A stretch of 64,000 bases of DNA from NCBI GenBank assembly GCA_005503335.1, contig SCMQ01000020.1, positions 1 to 64,000 of the forward strand. Direction: 5' to 3'. Each line of letters opens with the position of its first letter. Position 1 is the first letter of the stretch. The notes beneath the pieces were generated by a model. It did not search any database. It was not told the DNA's origin and saw nothing but the letters and a program-made list of their open reading frames with translations. Shown one piece after another: positions 56,774 to 64,000 of this stretch. This stretch comes from Comamonadaceae bacterium 2FH (GTDB lineage: Bacteria; Pseudomonadota; Gammaproteobacteria; Burkholderiales; Burkholderiaceae_C). A program made the position numbers and the translations under genes.

Positions 56774-58093
56774 ATGGCAGAAGCAAAGAACCTGGCGGCG
56801 GCCAAGCCCGCCCGCCTGACCGGCGTCAAGGGCATGAACGACGTGCTGCCGCCCGACTCGGCGCGCTGGGAATGGCTGGAGGCCAAGGTGCGCGATCTGA
56901 TGGCGCGCTACGCCTACCGCAACATCCGCACCCCCATCGTCGAGCCGACCGCGCTGTTCGTGCGCGGCCTGGGCGAGGTCACCGACATCGTCGAGAAGGA
57001 GATGTACTCCTTCGAGGACCGGCTCAATGGCGAGCAGCTCACGCTGCGTCCGGAGTGCACGGCCGGCGTGGTGCGCGCCGTGGCCGAGCACAACCTGCTC
57101 TACGAAGGCGGCAAGCGCCTCTACTACATGGGCCCCATGTTCCGCCACGAGCGGCCGCAGCGCGGGCGCTACCGGCAGTTCCACCAGATCGGCGCCGAGG
57201 TGCTGGGTTTTGCCGGCGCCGAGGTCGACGCCGAGCTGATCCTGCTGGCCGACGCGTTGTGGCGCGAGCTGGGCCTCTCCGACGTGCGCCTGGAGCTCAA
57301 CAGCCTGGGCCAGCCGCCCGAGCGCCAGGCGCACCGTGCGGCCCTGATCACGCATTTCGAGCGCCATGCCGACCAGCTCGACGAGGACGCGCGCCGCCGC
57401 CTGCACAGCAACCCGCTGCGTATCCTGGACACCAAGAACCCGGCCATGAAGGAGATCGTCGAGTCCGCGCCCCGGCTGCTGGACTTCCTGGGCGAGGCCT
57501 CGCTGGCGCATTTCAACGCGGTCAAGGCCATCCTCGAGGCCAACGGCGTGGCCTACCGCATCAACCCGCGCCTGGTGCGCGGCATGGACTACTACAACCT
57601 CACGGTGTTCGAGTTCGTCACCGAGAGCCTGGGGGCCCAGGGCACGATCTGCGGCGGCGGCCGCTACGACTACCTGATCGAGCAGGTCGGCGGCAAGCCG
57701 GCCCCGGCCGTGGGCTGGGCGCTCGGTGTCGAGCGCGTGCTCGAGCTGGTCAAGGAGCAGGGCGAGGCCGTGGCCGAGCCGGTGCCCGACGCCTACGCGG
57801 TGATCCCCGACGCCAGCGCTCTGCCCCTCGCCATGCAGTTGCTGCAGCAGCTGCGCGCGGCCGGCGTCAGCGTGCAGATGCACGCCGGCTCCGGCGAAGG
57901 CATGGGCAGCATGAAGTCGCAGTTCAAGAAGGCCGACGCCAGCGGCGCGCGCCATGCCCTGGTGTTCGGCGCCGACGAGCTGGCCAGCCAGTGCGTCACG
58001 GTCAAGGCGCTGCGCGACGGCAGCGGCGCGCAGCAGACACGCCCGCTGGCCGGGGTGTCCGAATGGGCGCACAGCCTACAATCGAAAGCTTGA
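56774..58093 (+). CDS. hisS: histidine-tRNA ligase
   Basis: Charges tRNA-His. The 439-residue class II synthetase has [18 protein letters not shown] at the start, motif 2 at [21 protein letters not shown], the histidine-binding blocks [16 protein letters not shown] and [14 protein letters not shown], and motif 3 at [16 protein letters not shown]-terminal anticodon-binding domain follows. The TACAAT at 58077-58082 within its end could serve the next gene. Confidence 0.97.
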   Translation: MAEAKNLAAAKPARLTGVKGMNDVLPPDSARWEWLEAKVRDLMARYAYRNIRTPIVEPTALFVRGLGEVTDIVEKEMYSFEDRLNGEQLTLRPECTAGVVRAVAEHNLLYEGGKRLYYMGPMFRHERPQRGRYRQFHQIGAEVLGFAGAEVDAELILLADALWRELGLSDVRLELNSLGQPPERQAHRAALITHFERHADQLDEDARRRLHSNPLRILDTKNPAMKEIVESAPRLLDFLGEASLAHFNAVKAILEANGVAYRINPRLVRGMDYYNLTVFEFVTESLGAQGTICGGGRYDYLIEQVGGKPAPAVGWALGVERVLELVKEQGEAVAEPVPDAYAVIPDASALPLAMQLLQQLRAAGVSVQMHAGSGEGMGSMKSQFKKADASGARHALVFGADELASQCVTVKALRDGSGAQQTRPLAGVSEWAHSLQSKA

Positions 58094-58105
58094 CTCCAGC
58101 GCGAC

Positions 58106-58783
58106 ATGGCAACACACCTCGACCTCGAAGAACAAGAGCAGCTTGACCAGCTCAAGCATTTCTGGAAAAGCTACGGCAACCTCATCACCTGGGTGCTGAT
58201 CGTCGTGTTCGGCGCCATCGCGGCCTGGAACGGCTACCAGTACTGGCAGCGGCGCCAGGCGGTACAGGCCGCGGCCCTGTACGACGAGGTCGAGCGCGCG
58301 GCCCAGGCGCCCGACCTGGCGCGCCTGGAGCGCTCGCTGTCCGACATGAAGGAACGCTTCGGCGGCACCACCTATGCGCAGCAGGCCGGCCTGATGGCCG
58401 CCCGGACCTTCCACGACAAGGCCCAGCCTGCGCCCGCCAAAGCCGCCCTGGCCTGGGTGGCCGAAGCCTCGGCCGACGAGGGCCTGCGCGCCGTGGCCAG
58501 GTTGCGCCTGGTGTCGCTGCTGGTCGACGAGAAGTCCTACGACGAGGCGATCAAGCAGCTCTCCGGCGAGTTCCCCAAGGATTTCGCGGCCCTGGTGGCC
58601 GACCGGCGGGCCGACGTGCTGCTGCTGCAGGGCAAGAAGGCCGAGGCCGCGGCCGAATATGGCAAGGCCTACAAGCTGCTCGACGCCCAGGCCGATTACC
58701 GGCAGCTGGTCGCCGTGAAGCTCACGTCCCTGGGCGTGGACCCCGAGGCCAAGGCGTCGGCCGCTGCGCAGGAGGCCAAGTGA
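58106..58783 (+). CDS. yfgM: YfgM-like ancillary translocon/TPR protein
   Basis: A 225-residue single-pass inner-membrane protein. A short acidic N-terminus ([20 protein letters not shown]) leads into one helix ([22 protein letters not shown]), followed by a periplasmic TPR_21 domain (for example [22 protein letters not shown]). In E. coli YfgM associates with SecYEG and the chaperone PpiD. Its place between hisS and bamB is the conserved one. The stop overlaps the bamB GTG start by three bases. Confidence 0.9.
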   Translation: MATHLDLEEQEQLDQLKHFWKSYGNLITWVLIVVFGAIAAWNGYQYWQRRQAVQAAALYDEVERAAQAPDLARLERSLSDMKERFGGTTYAQQAGLMAARTFHDKAQPAPAKAALAWVAEASADEGLRAVARLRLVSLLVDEKSYDEAIKQLSGEFPKDFAALVADRRADVLLLQGKKAEAAAEYGKAYKLLDAQADYRQLVAVKLTSLGVDPEAKASAAAQEAK

Positions 58784-59919
58784 AGATCCGCCTCGACCTG
58801 CTTTCCCCGCGCCGGCTCGGGCTCTGCCTGGGTCTGGCCTTGGCGCTCGTGGGCTGCTCCAGCACCCGCCAGGCCCCCAAGCCCGCCGAGCTGGCGCCGA
58901 TCTCCGCCCTGCAGGGCGTGCGCCTGGCCTGGCAGGCGCGCCTGCCGGCCGTTGCCTTCCCGCTCGAGGTCAGCGTGCAGGGCCAGCAGTTGGTCGTGGC
59001 CGGCTCCGATGGCACCGTGCTGGGGCTGGACGCCGTCTCGGGCCGCGAGCTCTGGCGCGCGGCGCTGGCCGAGCCCCTGGCGGCCGGTGTGGGCAGCGAC
59101 GGGCGGCTGGCCGCCGTCGTGACGCGCAGCAACGAAGTGCTGGTGCTCGAAGGCGGCCGCACGCTGTGGCGCCAGAAGCTGCCGGCCCAGTCCTACACCG
59201 CGCCCCTGGTGGCCGGCGGCCGCGTGTTCGTGCTGGCGGCCGACCGCTCGGTGACTGGCTTCGACGCGCGCACGGGCCGCAAGCTCTGGACCCAGCAGCG
59301 GCCGGGCGAGGCCCTGGTGCTGCAACAGGCCGGCGTGCTGCTGCCGGTGGGCGACACCCTGGTGGCCGGGTTGTCCGGGCGCCTGGTCGGGCTCGACCCG
59401 CTGCGCGGCAGCGTGCGCTGGGAAGCGGCGCTGGCCGCGCCGCGCGGCACCAACGACGTCGAGCGCCTGGTCGACCTGGTCGGCCGCGTGAGCCGGCAGG
59501 GCGAGGTGGTCTGCGCGCGCGCCTTCCAGGCCGCCGTCGGCTGCGTCGACGCGGTGCGCGGCAACCTGCTCTGGTCCAAGCCCGCCAACGGCGCCCAGGG
59601 CCTGCATGGCGACGAGCGCTTCGTGTTCGGCAGCGAGTCGGACGGCAAGCTGGTGGCCTGGCGCCGCGCCGACGGCGAGCGCGCCTGGACCTCGGACCAA
59701 CTGCAGTTCCGCAGCCTGACGGCGCCGCTGGCGCTGGGGCGCTCGGTGGTCGTGGGCGACAGCCAGGGCCTGGTGCACCTGCTGTCGCGCGAGGACGGCT
59801 CGCCGCTCAACCGCCTGGCCACCGACGGCTCGGGCGTAGCGGCCGCGCCCGCGCTGGCCGGTGGCACGCTGGTCGTGGTGACCCGCGCGGGCGGAATTTT
59901 CGGCTTCCGGCCGGAGTGA
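58780..59919 (+). CDS. bamB: outer-membrane assembly lipoprotein BamB
   Basis: Lipoprotein beta-propeller of the Bam complex. The 379-residue protein has a lipobox (LALVGC) and repeated PQQ-like blades (for example [55 protein letters not shown]). It begins at GTG 58780 in a GTGA overlap with yfgM, so it is translationally coupled. It follows yfgM and precedes der, as in E. coli. Confidence 0.95.
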   Translation: MKIRLDLLSPRRLGLCLGLALALVGCSSTRQAPKPAELAPISALQGVRLAWQARLPAVAFPLEVSVQGQQLVVAGSDGTVLGLDAVSGRELWRAALAEPLAAGVGSDGRLAAVVTRSNEVLVLEGGRTLWRQKLPAQSYTAPLVAGGRVFVLAADRSVTGFDARTGRKLWTQQRPGEALVLQQAGVLLPVGDTLVAGLSGRLVGLDPLRGSVRWEAALAAPRGTNDVERLVDLVGRVSRQGEVVCARAFQAAVGCVDAVRGNLLWSKPANGAQGLHGDERFVFGSESDGKLVAWRRADGERAWTSDQLQFRSLTAPLALGRSVVVGDSQGLVHLLSREDGSPLNRLATDGSGVAAAPALAGGTLVVVTRAGGIFGFRPE

Positions 59920-59933
59920 ACGGACAAAAAGAA

Positions 59934-61274
59934 GTGAAACCCGTCCTGGCCATCGTCGGCCGGCCCAATGTGGGCAAATCCACGCTGTTCAACCGGCTCA
60001 CCAAGAGCCGTGACGCCATCGTTGCCGATTTCGCCGGCCTCACACGCGATCGGCACTACGGCCAGGGCCGCCTGGGCAAGCACGAATTCATCGTCATCGA
60101 CACCGGCGGCTTCGAGCCCGATGCCGAAAGCGGCATCTACAAGGAGATGGCCAAGCAGACCCAGCAGGCGGTGGCCGAAGCCGATGTCGTGATCTTCGTC
60201 GTCGACGCCCGCGCCGGCCTCTCGGCGCAGGACCACGACATCGCCAACTACCTGCGCCGGCTGGGCAAGCCCTGCCTGCTGGTGGCCAACAAGGCCGAAG
60301 GCATGCGCGAGGGCGCGCAGCTGGCCGAGTTCTTCGAGCTGGGCCTGGGCCAGGTGATCCCGGTCTCGGCCGCCCACGGCCAGGGCGTGCGCAGCCTGGT
60401 CGAGCTGGCGCTGGAGCCGCTGGACCTGCCCGAGGTGGATGGCGAGGAGGCGGTCGACAGCGGCGTGATCAAGCTGGCCGTGGCCGGACGGCCCAACGTC
60501 GGCAAGTCCACCCTGATCAACACCTGGCTGGGCGAGGAGCGCCTGGTCGCCTTCGACATGCCGGGTACCACGCGCGACGCGATTTCCGTGCCCTTCGAGC
60601 GCGGCGGCCAGCGCTTCGAGCTGATCGATACGGCCGGCCTGCGCCGCAAGGGCCGGGTGTTCGAGGCGATCGAGAAGTTCTCCGTGGTCAAGACCCTGCA
60701 GGCCATCGAGTCGGCCAACGTGGTGCTGCTGCTGCTCGACGCGACGCAGGGGGTGACCGACCAGGACGCCCACATCGCAGGCTTCGTCCTGGAAAGCGGC
60801 CGCGCCGTGGTGCTGGCGGTCAACAAATGGGATGCGGTCGACGAGTACCAGCGCCAACTGGTGCAGCGCTCGATCGAGAGCCGCCTGGCCTTCCTGAAGT
60901 TCGCCACGCTGCACTGCATCTCGGCCAAGAAGCGCCAGGGCCTGGCGCCGCTGTGGGCCTCGATCGCGCAGGCGCACAAGGCAGCCATGTGCAAGATGTC
61001 GACGCCGGTGCTCACGCGCCTGCTGCTCGAGGCGGTGCAGTTCCAGGCGCCCAAGCGCGCCGGCATGTTCCGGCCCAAGCTGCGCTACGCCCACCAGGGC
61101 GGCATGAACCCGCCGGTGATCGTGGTCCACGGCAACTCGCTCGAGCATGTCACCGAGGCCTACAAGCGCTTCCTCGAAGGGCGCTTTCGCAAGGAGTTCG
61201 ACCTGGTCGGAACCCCCCTGCGCATCGAGATGAAAACCTCGAAAAACCCCTTCGCCAACAAGGACGGCGCCTGA
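59934..61274 (+). CDS. der: ribosome biogenesis GTPase Der
   Basis: An essential GTPase (EngA) for 50S subunit assembly with two tandem G domains. The first has [19 protein letters not shown] and NKAEG; the second has [23 protein letters not shown] and NKWD. A C-terminal KH-like domain follows. The 446-residue product starts at GTG 59934 ([11 protein letters not shown]), where family similarity begins. An in-frame GTG at 59916 overlapping the bamB stop is possible. The first domain has NKAEG where NKxD is usual, a common variation in this family. Confidence 0.96.
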   Translation: MKPVLAIVGRPNVGKSTLFNRLTKSRDAIVADFAGLTRDRHYGQGRLGKHEFIVIDTGGFEPDAESGIYKEMAKQTQQAVAEADVVIFVVDARAGLSAQDHDIANYLRRLGKPCLLVANKAEGMREGAQLAEFFELGLGQVIPVSAAHGQGVRSLVELALEPLDLPEVDGEEAVDSGVIKLAVAGRPNVGKSTLINTWLGEERLVAFDMPGTTRDAISVPFERGGQRFELIDTAGLRRKGRVFEAIEKFSVVKTLQAIESANVVLLLLDATQGVTDQDAHIAGFVLESGRAVVLAVNKWDAVDEYQRQLVQRSIESRLAFLKFATLHCISAKKRQGLAPLWASIAQAHKAAMCKMSTPVLTRLLLEAVQFQAPKRAGMFRPKLRYAHQGGMNPPVIVVHGNSLEHVTEAYKRFLEGRFRKEFDLVGTPLRIEMKTSKNPFANKDGA

Positions 61275-61323
61275 GCGCCTGCACAGTTCCGGATTTTTGT
61301 GAGGGCATTGCGCGGCAGCGCTC

Positions 61324-61354
61324 TTGTGACCCCACACCGCTGTGGTAAGGTCAC
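61324..61354 (+). promoter_or_regulatory. possible hfq promoter overlapping an inverted repeat
   Basis: TTGTGA (61324-61329) and TAAGGT (61346-61351), 16 bases apart, are a fair -35 and a weak -10 placed 39 bases before hfq. The same bases form a nested inverted repeat: GTGACC (61326-61331) with GGTCAC (61349-61354), and CCACA (61332-61336) with TGTGG (61341-61345). The repeat could be an operator, or a stem at the 3' end of der. Confidence 0.4.
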
Positions 61355-61389
61355 ACCCCTACCAACAACTTTTGAACACGGAGAATATC

Positions 61390-61638
61390 GTGAGCAATAA
61401 AGGGCAACTCCTACAAGACCCCTTCCTCAACACCCTGCGTCGCGAGCATGTGCCGGTGTCGATCTACCTGGTCAACGGCATCAAGCTGCAGGGGCAGATC
61501 GAGTCCTTCGACCAGTACGTCGTTCTGCTGCGCAACACCGTGACCCAGATGGTCTACAAACACGCCATCTCGACCATCGTGCCGGGCCGGGCCGTCAACT
61601 TCCAGGCCGCCGAAAGCGCCGAGCCGGGCGCGGCCTGA
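61390..61638 (+). CDS. hfq: RNA chaperone Hfq
   Basis: Sm-like hexamer that pairs small RNAs with mRNAs. The 82-residue protein has the full Hfq core: [39 protein letters not shown] (Sm1), and [11 protein letters not shown] (Sm2 with the KH motif). A short Ala/Glu tail follows. The start is GTG 61390, preceded by GGAG at 61380-61383. The order der-hfq-hflX-hflK is conserved in betaproteobacteria. Confidence 0.97.
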   Translation: MSNKGQLLQDPFLNTLRREHVPVSIYLVNGIKLQGQIESFDQYVVLLRNTVTQMVYKHAISTIVPGRAVNFQAAESAEPGAA

Positions 61639-61699
61639 TCCGCCTGCCGAAGCCCACCCGGCTTCGGCGCGGTCCGGACCGGGTTCCGCTTTTCCCCAA

Positions 61700-62878
61700 T
61701 TGAGCTTGCCTGATTCACCCGATTCCCCACGCGCGCCGGCCATCCTGGTCGGCGTTGACTTTGGTCTTCCCCATTTCGACGGCGAACTGGAGGAACTGGG
61801 CCTGCTGGCCCAGACCGCCGGCCTGGAGCCGGTCGTTCGCCTGACCTGCAAGCGCCGGGCGCCCGATGCCGCGCTGTTCGTCGGCAGCGGCAAGGCCGAC
61901 GAGATCCGCTTTCTGGCCGAGCAGCACGGCGCCCAGGAGGTGCTGTTCGACCAGGCGCTGAGCCCTGCGCAGCAGCGCAACCTGGAGCGCCACATCGGCC
62001 TGCCGGTCAACGACCGCACGCTGCTGATCCTGGAGATCTTCGCCCAGCGCGCGCGCAGCCACGAAGGCAAGCTGCAGGTCGAGCTGGCGCGTCTGCAGTA
62101 CCTGAGTACCCGCCTGGTGCGCCGCTGGTCGCACCTGGAGCGCCAGCGCGGCGGCATAGGCACGCGCGGCGGCCCGGGCGAGACCCAGATCGAGCTGGAC
62201 CGCCGCATGATCGGCGAGGCCATCAAGCGCACCAAGGAGCGGCTGGAGAAGGTCAAGCGCCAGCGCCATACCCAGCGCCGCCAGCGCGACCGCCGCGACA
62301 CCTTCAACATTTCCCTGGTCGGCTACACCAACGCCGGCAAGTCCACGCTGTTCAACGCCCTGGTCAAGGCGCGCGCATACGCCGCCGACCAGCTGTTCGC
62401 CACGCTGGACACCACCACGCGCCAGCTCTACCTGGGCGAGGCGGGGCGCTCGGTGTCCCTGTCCGACACCGTGGGTTTCATCCGTGACCTGCCGCACGGA
62501 CTGATCGACGCCTTCCAGGCCACGCTGCAGGAGGCGGCCGATGCCGATCTGCTGCTGCACGTGGTCGACGCCGCCAACCCCGGCCATCCCGAGCAGATGG
62601 CCGAGGTGCGGCGCGTGCTCGGCGAGATCGGCGCCACCCATGTGCCGCAGATACTGGTGTTCAACAAGCTCGACGCCCTGGACAGCGAGCGGCGCCCGCG
62701 CCTGCTGCAAGACACGCTGGAGCTCGACGGCCAGCAGGTGCCGCGTCTGTTCGTCAGCGCCAGCAGCGGCGAGGGCCTGGCCGCGCTGCGCACGCAGCTG
62801 GCCGCCACGGCCAAGGCGGCGCTGCCGCCGGAGTCGGCAGCGGCGGCTTCGGCACCATTCGACGAAGCGGCTCCCTGA
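61700..62878 (+). CDS. hflX: ribosome-associated GTPase HflX
   Basis: A GTPase that binds and splits 70S ribosomes under stress. The 392-residue protein has the N-terminal HflX domain (VGSGKADEIRFLAEQHGAQE and GPGETQIELDRRMIGEAI) and a G domain with VGYTNAGKSTLFNAL, DTVGF and NKLD. No ATG or GTG fits the N-terminus, so TTG at 61700 (MSLPDSPDS) is taken as the start. It is followed 35 bases later by hflK. Confidence 0.95.
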   Translation: MSLPDSPDSPRAPAILVGVDFGLPHFDGELEELGLLAQTAGLEPVVRLTCKRRAPDAALFVGSGKADEIRFLAEQHGAQEVLFDQALSPAQQRNLERHIGLPVNDRTLLILEIFAQRARSHEGKLQVELARLQYLSTRLVRRWSHLERQRGGIGTRGGPGETQIELDRRMIGEAIKRTKERLEKVKRQRHTQRRQRDRRDTFNISLVGYTNAGKSTLFNALVKARAYAADQLFATLDTTTRQLYLGEAGRSVSLSDTVGFIRDLPHGLIDAFQATLQEAADADLLLHVVDAANPGHPEQMAEVRRVLGEIGATHVPQILVFNKLDALDSERRPRLLQDTLELDGQQVPRLFVSASSGEGLAALRTQLAATAKAALPPESAAAASAPFDEAAP

Positions 62879-62913
62879 TTGGGCACAATCGGAATCACCT
62901 AGACAAGAAAAGC

Positions 62914-64000
62914 ATGCGAATGAACCTCCCTCTACGCGCCTTTCGATGGACCGTGCTGCCGCAGCGCATCCGGGGCATGTTCAACCTGAACGACCCGCGC
63001 TGGGGGCGCGGCGAGGACAAGTCCGACGAAGGGGACAGGCCCGAGGGGCAGCGGCCCGATAGCCCGCCGCCGCAGCGGCCCGGGCAGGACGGACGGGACC
63101 AGGGGCCGAACCAGGGCCCGCCGGACCTGGACGAGCTGTGGCGCGACTTCAATCGCAAGCTCGGCGGCCTGTTCGGTGGCGGCAAGGGCAATGGGCGCGG
63201 CCCCAACGGCGGCCGCTTCGGCGGCAGCGGCGGGGGCTTCCAGCCCGACATGAAGAGCGCGGGCCTGGGCGTGGGGCTGATCGCCGGCGTGGCGGTGCTG
63301 ATCTGGTTGGGCACGGGCTTCTTCATCGTCCAGGAAGGCCAGCAGGCCGTGGTCACCCAATTCGGCCGCTACAAGGCCACGGTCGGCGCGGGCTTCAACT
63401 GGCGCCTGCCTTACCCAATACAGCGCCATGAGCCGGTGTTCGTGACCCAGATCCGCTCGGTCGACGTGGGGCGCGACAACGTGATCAAGTCCACCGGGCT
63501 GCGCGAGTCGGCCATGCTGACCGAGGACGAGAACATCGTCGAGATCAAGTTCGCCGTGCAGTACCGGCTCAGCGATGCGCGCGCCTACCTGTTCGAGAGC
63601 AAGAGCCCGGCCGAGGCCGTGGTGCAGGCGGCCGAAACCGCGGTGCGCGAGGTGGTCGGCAAGATGCGCATGGACTCGGCGCTGGCCGAGGAGCGCGACC
63701 AGATCGCGCCGCGCGTGCGCGCCCTGATGCAGACCATCCTGGACCGCTACAAGGTCGGCATCGAGGTGGTCGGCATCAACCTGCAGCAAGGCGGCGTGCG
63801 TCCGCCCGAACAGGTGCAGGCCGCCTTCGACGACGTGCTCAAGGCCGGCCAGGAGCGCGAGCGCGCCAAGAACGAGGCCCAGGCCTACGCCAACGACGTG
63901 ATCCCGCGCGCGGTCGGCTCCGCCGCCCGCCTCAAGGAGGAGGCCGATGCCTACAAGGCGCGCATCGTCGCCCAGGCCCAGGGCGATGCCCAGCGCTTCC
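62914..64000 (+). CDS. hflK: FtsH protease modulator HflK (partial, runs off the window)
   Basis: Inner-membrane SPFH/band-7 protein that with HflC encloses FtsH. The first 362 residues are visible. A Gly/Pro/Arg/Asp-rich cytoplasmic region (about 20-110) comes first, then one membrane helix (GLGVGLIAGVAVLIWLGTGFFIV) and the start of the SPFH domain (VQEGQQAVVTQFGRYKATV and AVQYRLSDARAYLF). The expected GINLQQGGVRPPEQVQAAFDDV block is present. ATGs at 62914 and 62920 are both usable. The C-terminus, and presumably hflC, lie beyond 64000. Confidence 0.95.
   Translation, partial: MRMNLPLRAFRWTVLPQRIRGMFNLNDPRWGRGEDKSDEGDRPEGQRPDSPPPQRPGQDGRDQGPNQGPPDLDELWRDFNRKLGGLFGGGKGNGRGPNGGRFGGSGGGFQPDMKSAGLGVGLIAGVAVLIWLGTGFFIVQEGQQAVVTQFGRYKATVGAGFNWRLPYPIQRHEPVFVTQIRSVDVGRDNVIKSTGLRESAMLTEDENIVEIKFAVQYRLSDARAYLFESKSPAEAVVQAAETAVREVVGKMRMDSALAEERDQIAPRVRALMQTILDRYKVGIEVVGINLQQGGVRPPEQVQAAFDDVLKAGQERERAKNEAQAYANDVIPRAVGSAARLKEEADAYKARIVAQAQGDAQRF

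Noticed and set aside
59926-59931. Possible frameshift or gap between bamB and der
   Set aside because: bamB ends normally at 59919 and der begins at GTG 59934 (or 59916 overlapping). Both proteins are full length, so no error is implied.
1-64000. Search for tRNA, rRNA, CRISPR arrays, integrases, transposases and toxin-antitoxin pairs
   Set aside because: None could be supported by eye. The gene content is syntenic housekeeping with a few accessory operons; a dedicated tRNA and small-RNA search was not possible here.

Overview
The window reads as a chromosomal segment of a GC-rich betaproteobacterium of the order Burkholderiales, most likely a Comamonadaceae-type organism (Variovorax, Acidovorax, Ramlibacter or a relative). 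Four things point there: the very high GC and GC-ending codons, a Bug/TctC solute-binding protein, a PDH cluster aceE-aceF-lpdA whose E3 carries its own lipoyl domain, and the gene order ndk-rlmN-pilW-rodZ-ispG-hisS-yfgM-bamB-der-hfq-hflX-hflK. I see no rRNA or tRNA gene, no CRISPR array, no prophage and no intact insertion sequence. The genus is inference.

Layout. 1-700: left edge with two tentative minus-strand starts, then a leucine-rich leader peptide and attenuator in front of leuA. 711-5751 (+): leuA, then a compact trio of an N-formylglutamate amidohydrolase-like enzyme, an HDAC-family amidohydrolase and an L-2-hydroxyglutarate oxidase-like flavoprotein. 5759-7872 (-): Bug-family binding protein and pyrD, with rpiA divergent from pyrD. 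8606-12174 (-): folD, M3 oligopeptidase and a DUF4124/glutaredoxin-like protein. 12263-15423 (-): a FixL/FixJ-type sensor kinase and regulator, divergent from 15602-21811 (+) aceE-aceF-lpdA, which ends in a textbook terminator. 21925-24796 (-): an IPT-like secreted protein and a MASE1 kinase/NarL-type regulator pair. 25377-29624 (-): a coupled TonB receptor, periplasmic binding protein and diguanylate cyclase. 29976-31829: an NlpC/P60 hydrolase divergent from a PQQ-type sugar dehydrogenase. 31865-35441 (+): an archaeal-type AMP/thymidine phosphorylase overlapping a PRPP-synthetase homologue, then DUF2784 and an isochorismatase-like hydrolase. 35609-37504: prpE. 37703-44848: sucA-sucB-lpd-zapE and a small secreted protein. 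44854-51955: PP2C phosphatase, YdcH, DinG/YoaA helicase, bamD, rluD, scpB, rluB. 52094-64000: the ndk to hflK block, with hflK cut by the window end.

Functionally the window is mostly housekeeping: central carbon metabolism (PDH, OGDH, propionyl-CoA synthetase, rpiA), leucine, pyrimidine and one-carbon synthesis, outer-membrane assembly (bamB, bamD), ribosome and RNA maturation (der, hflX, rluD, rluB, rlmN, hfq) and chromosome segregation (scpB).

The points most worth following up are: (1) the leuA leader, whose terminator and antiterminator can be drawn from the sequence; (2) the TonB receptor/binding protein/GGDEF operon, which looks like an outer-membrane-to-c-di-GMP signalling module; (3) the phosphorylase/PRPP-synthetase pair; and (4) the amidohydrolase/oxidase trio.
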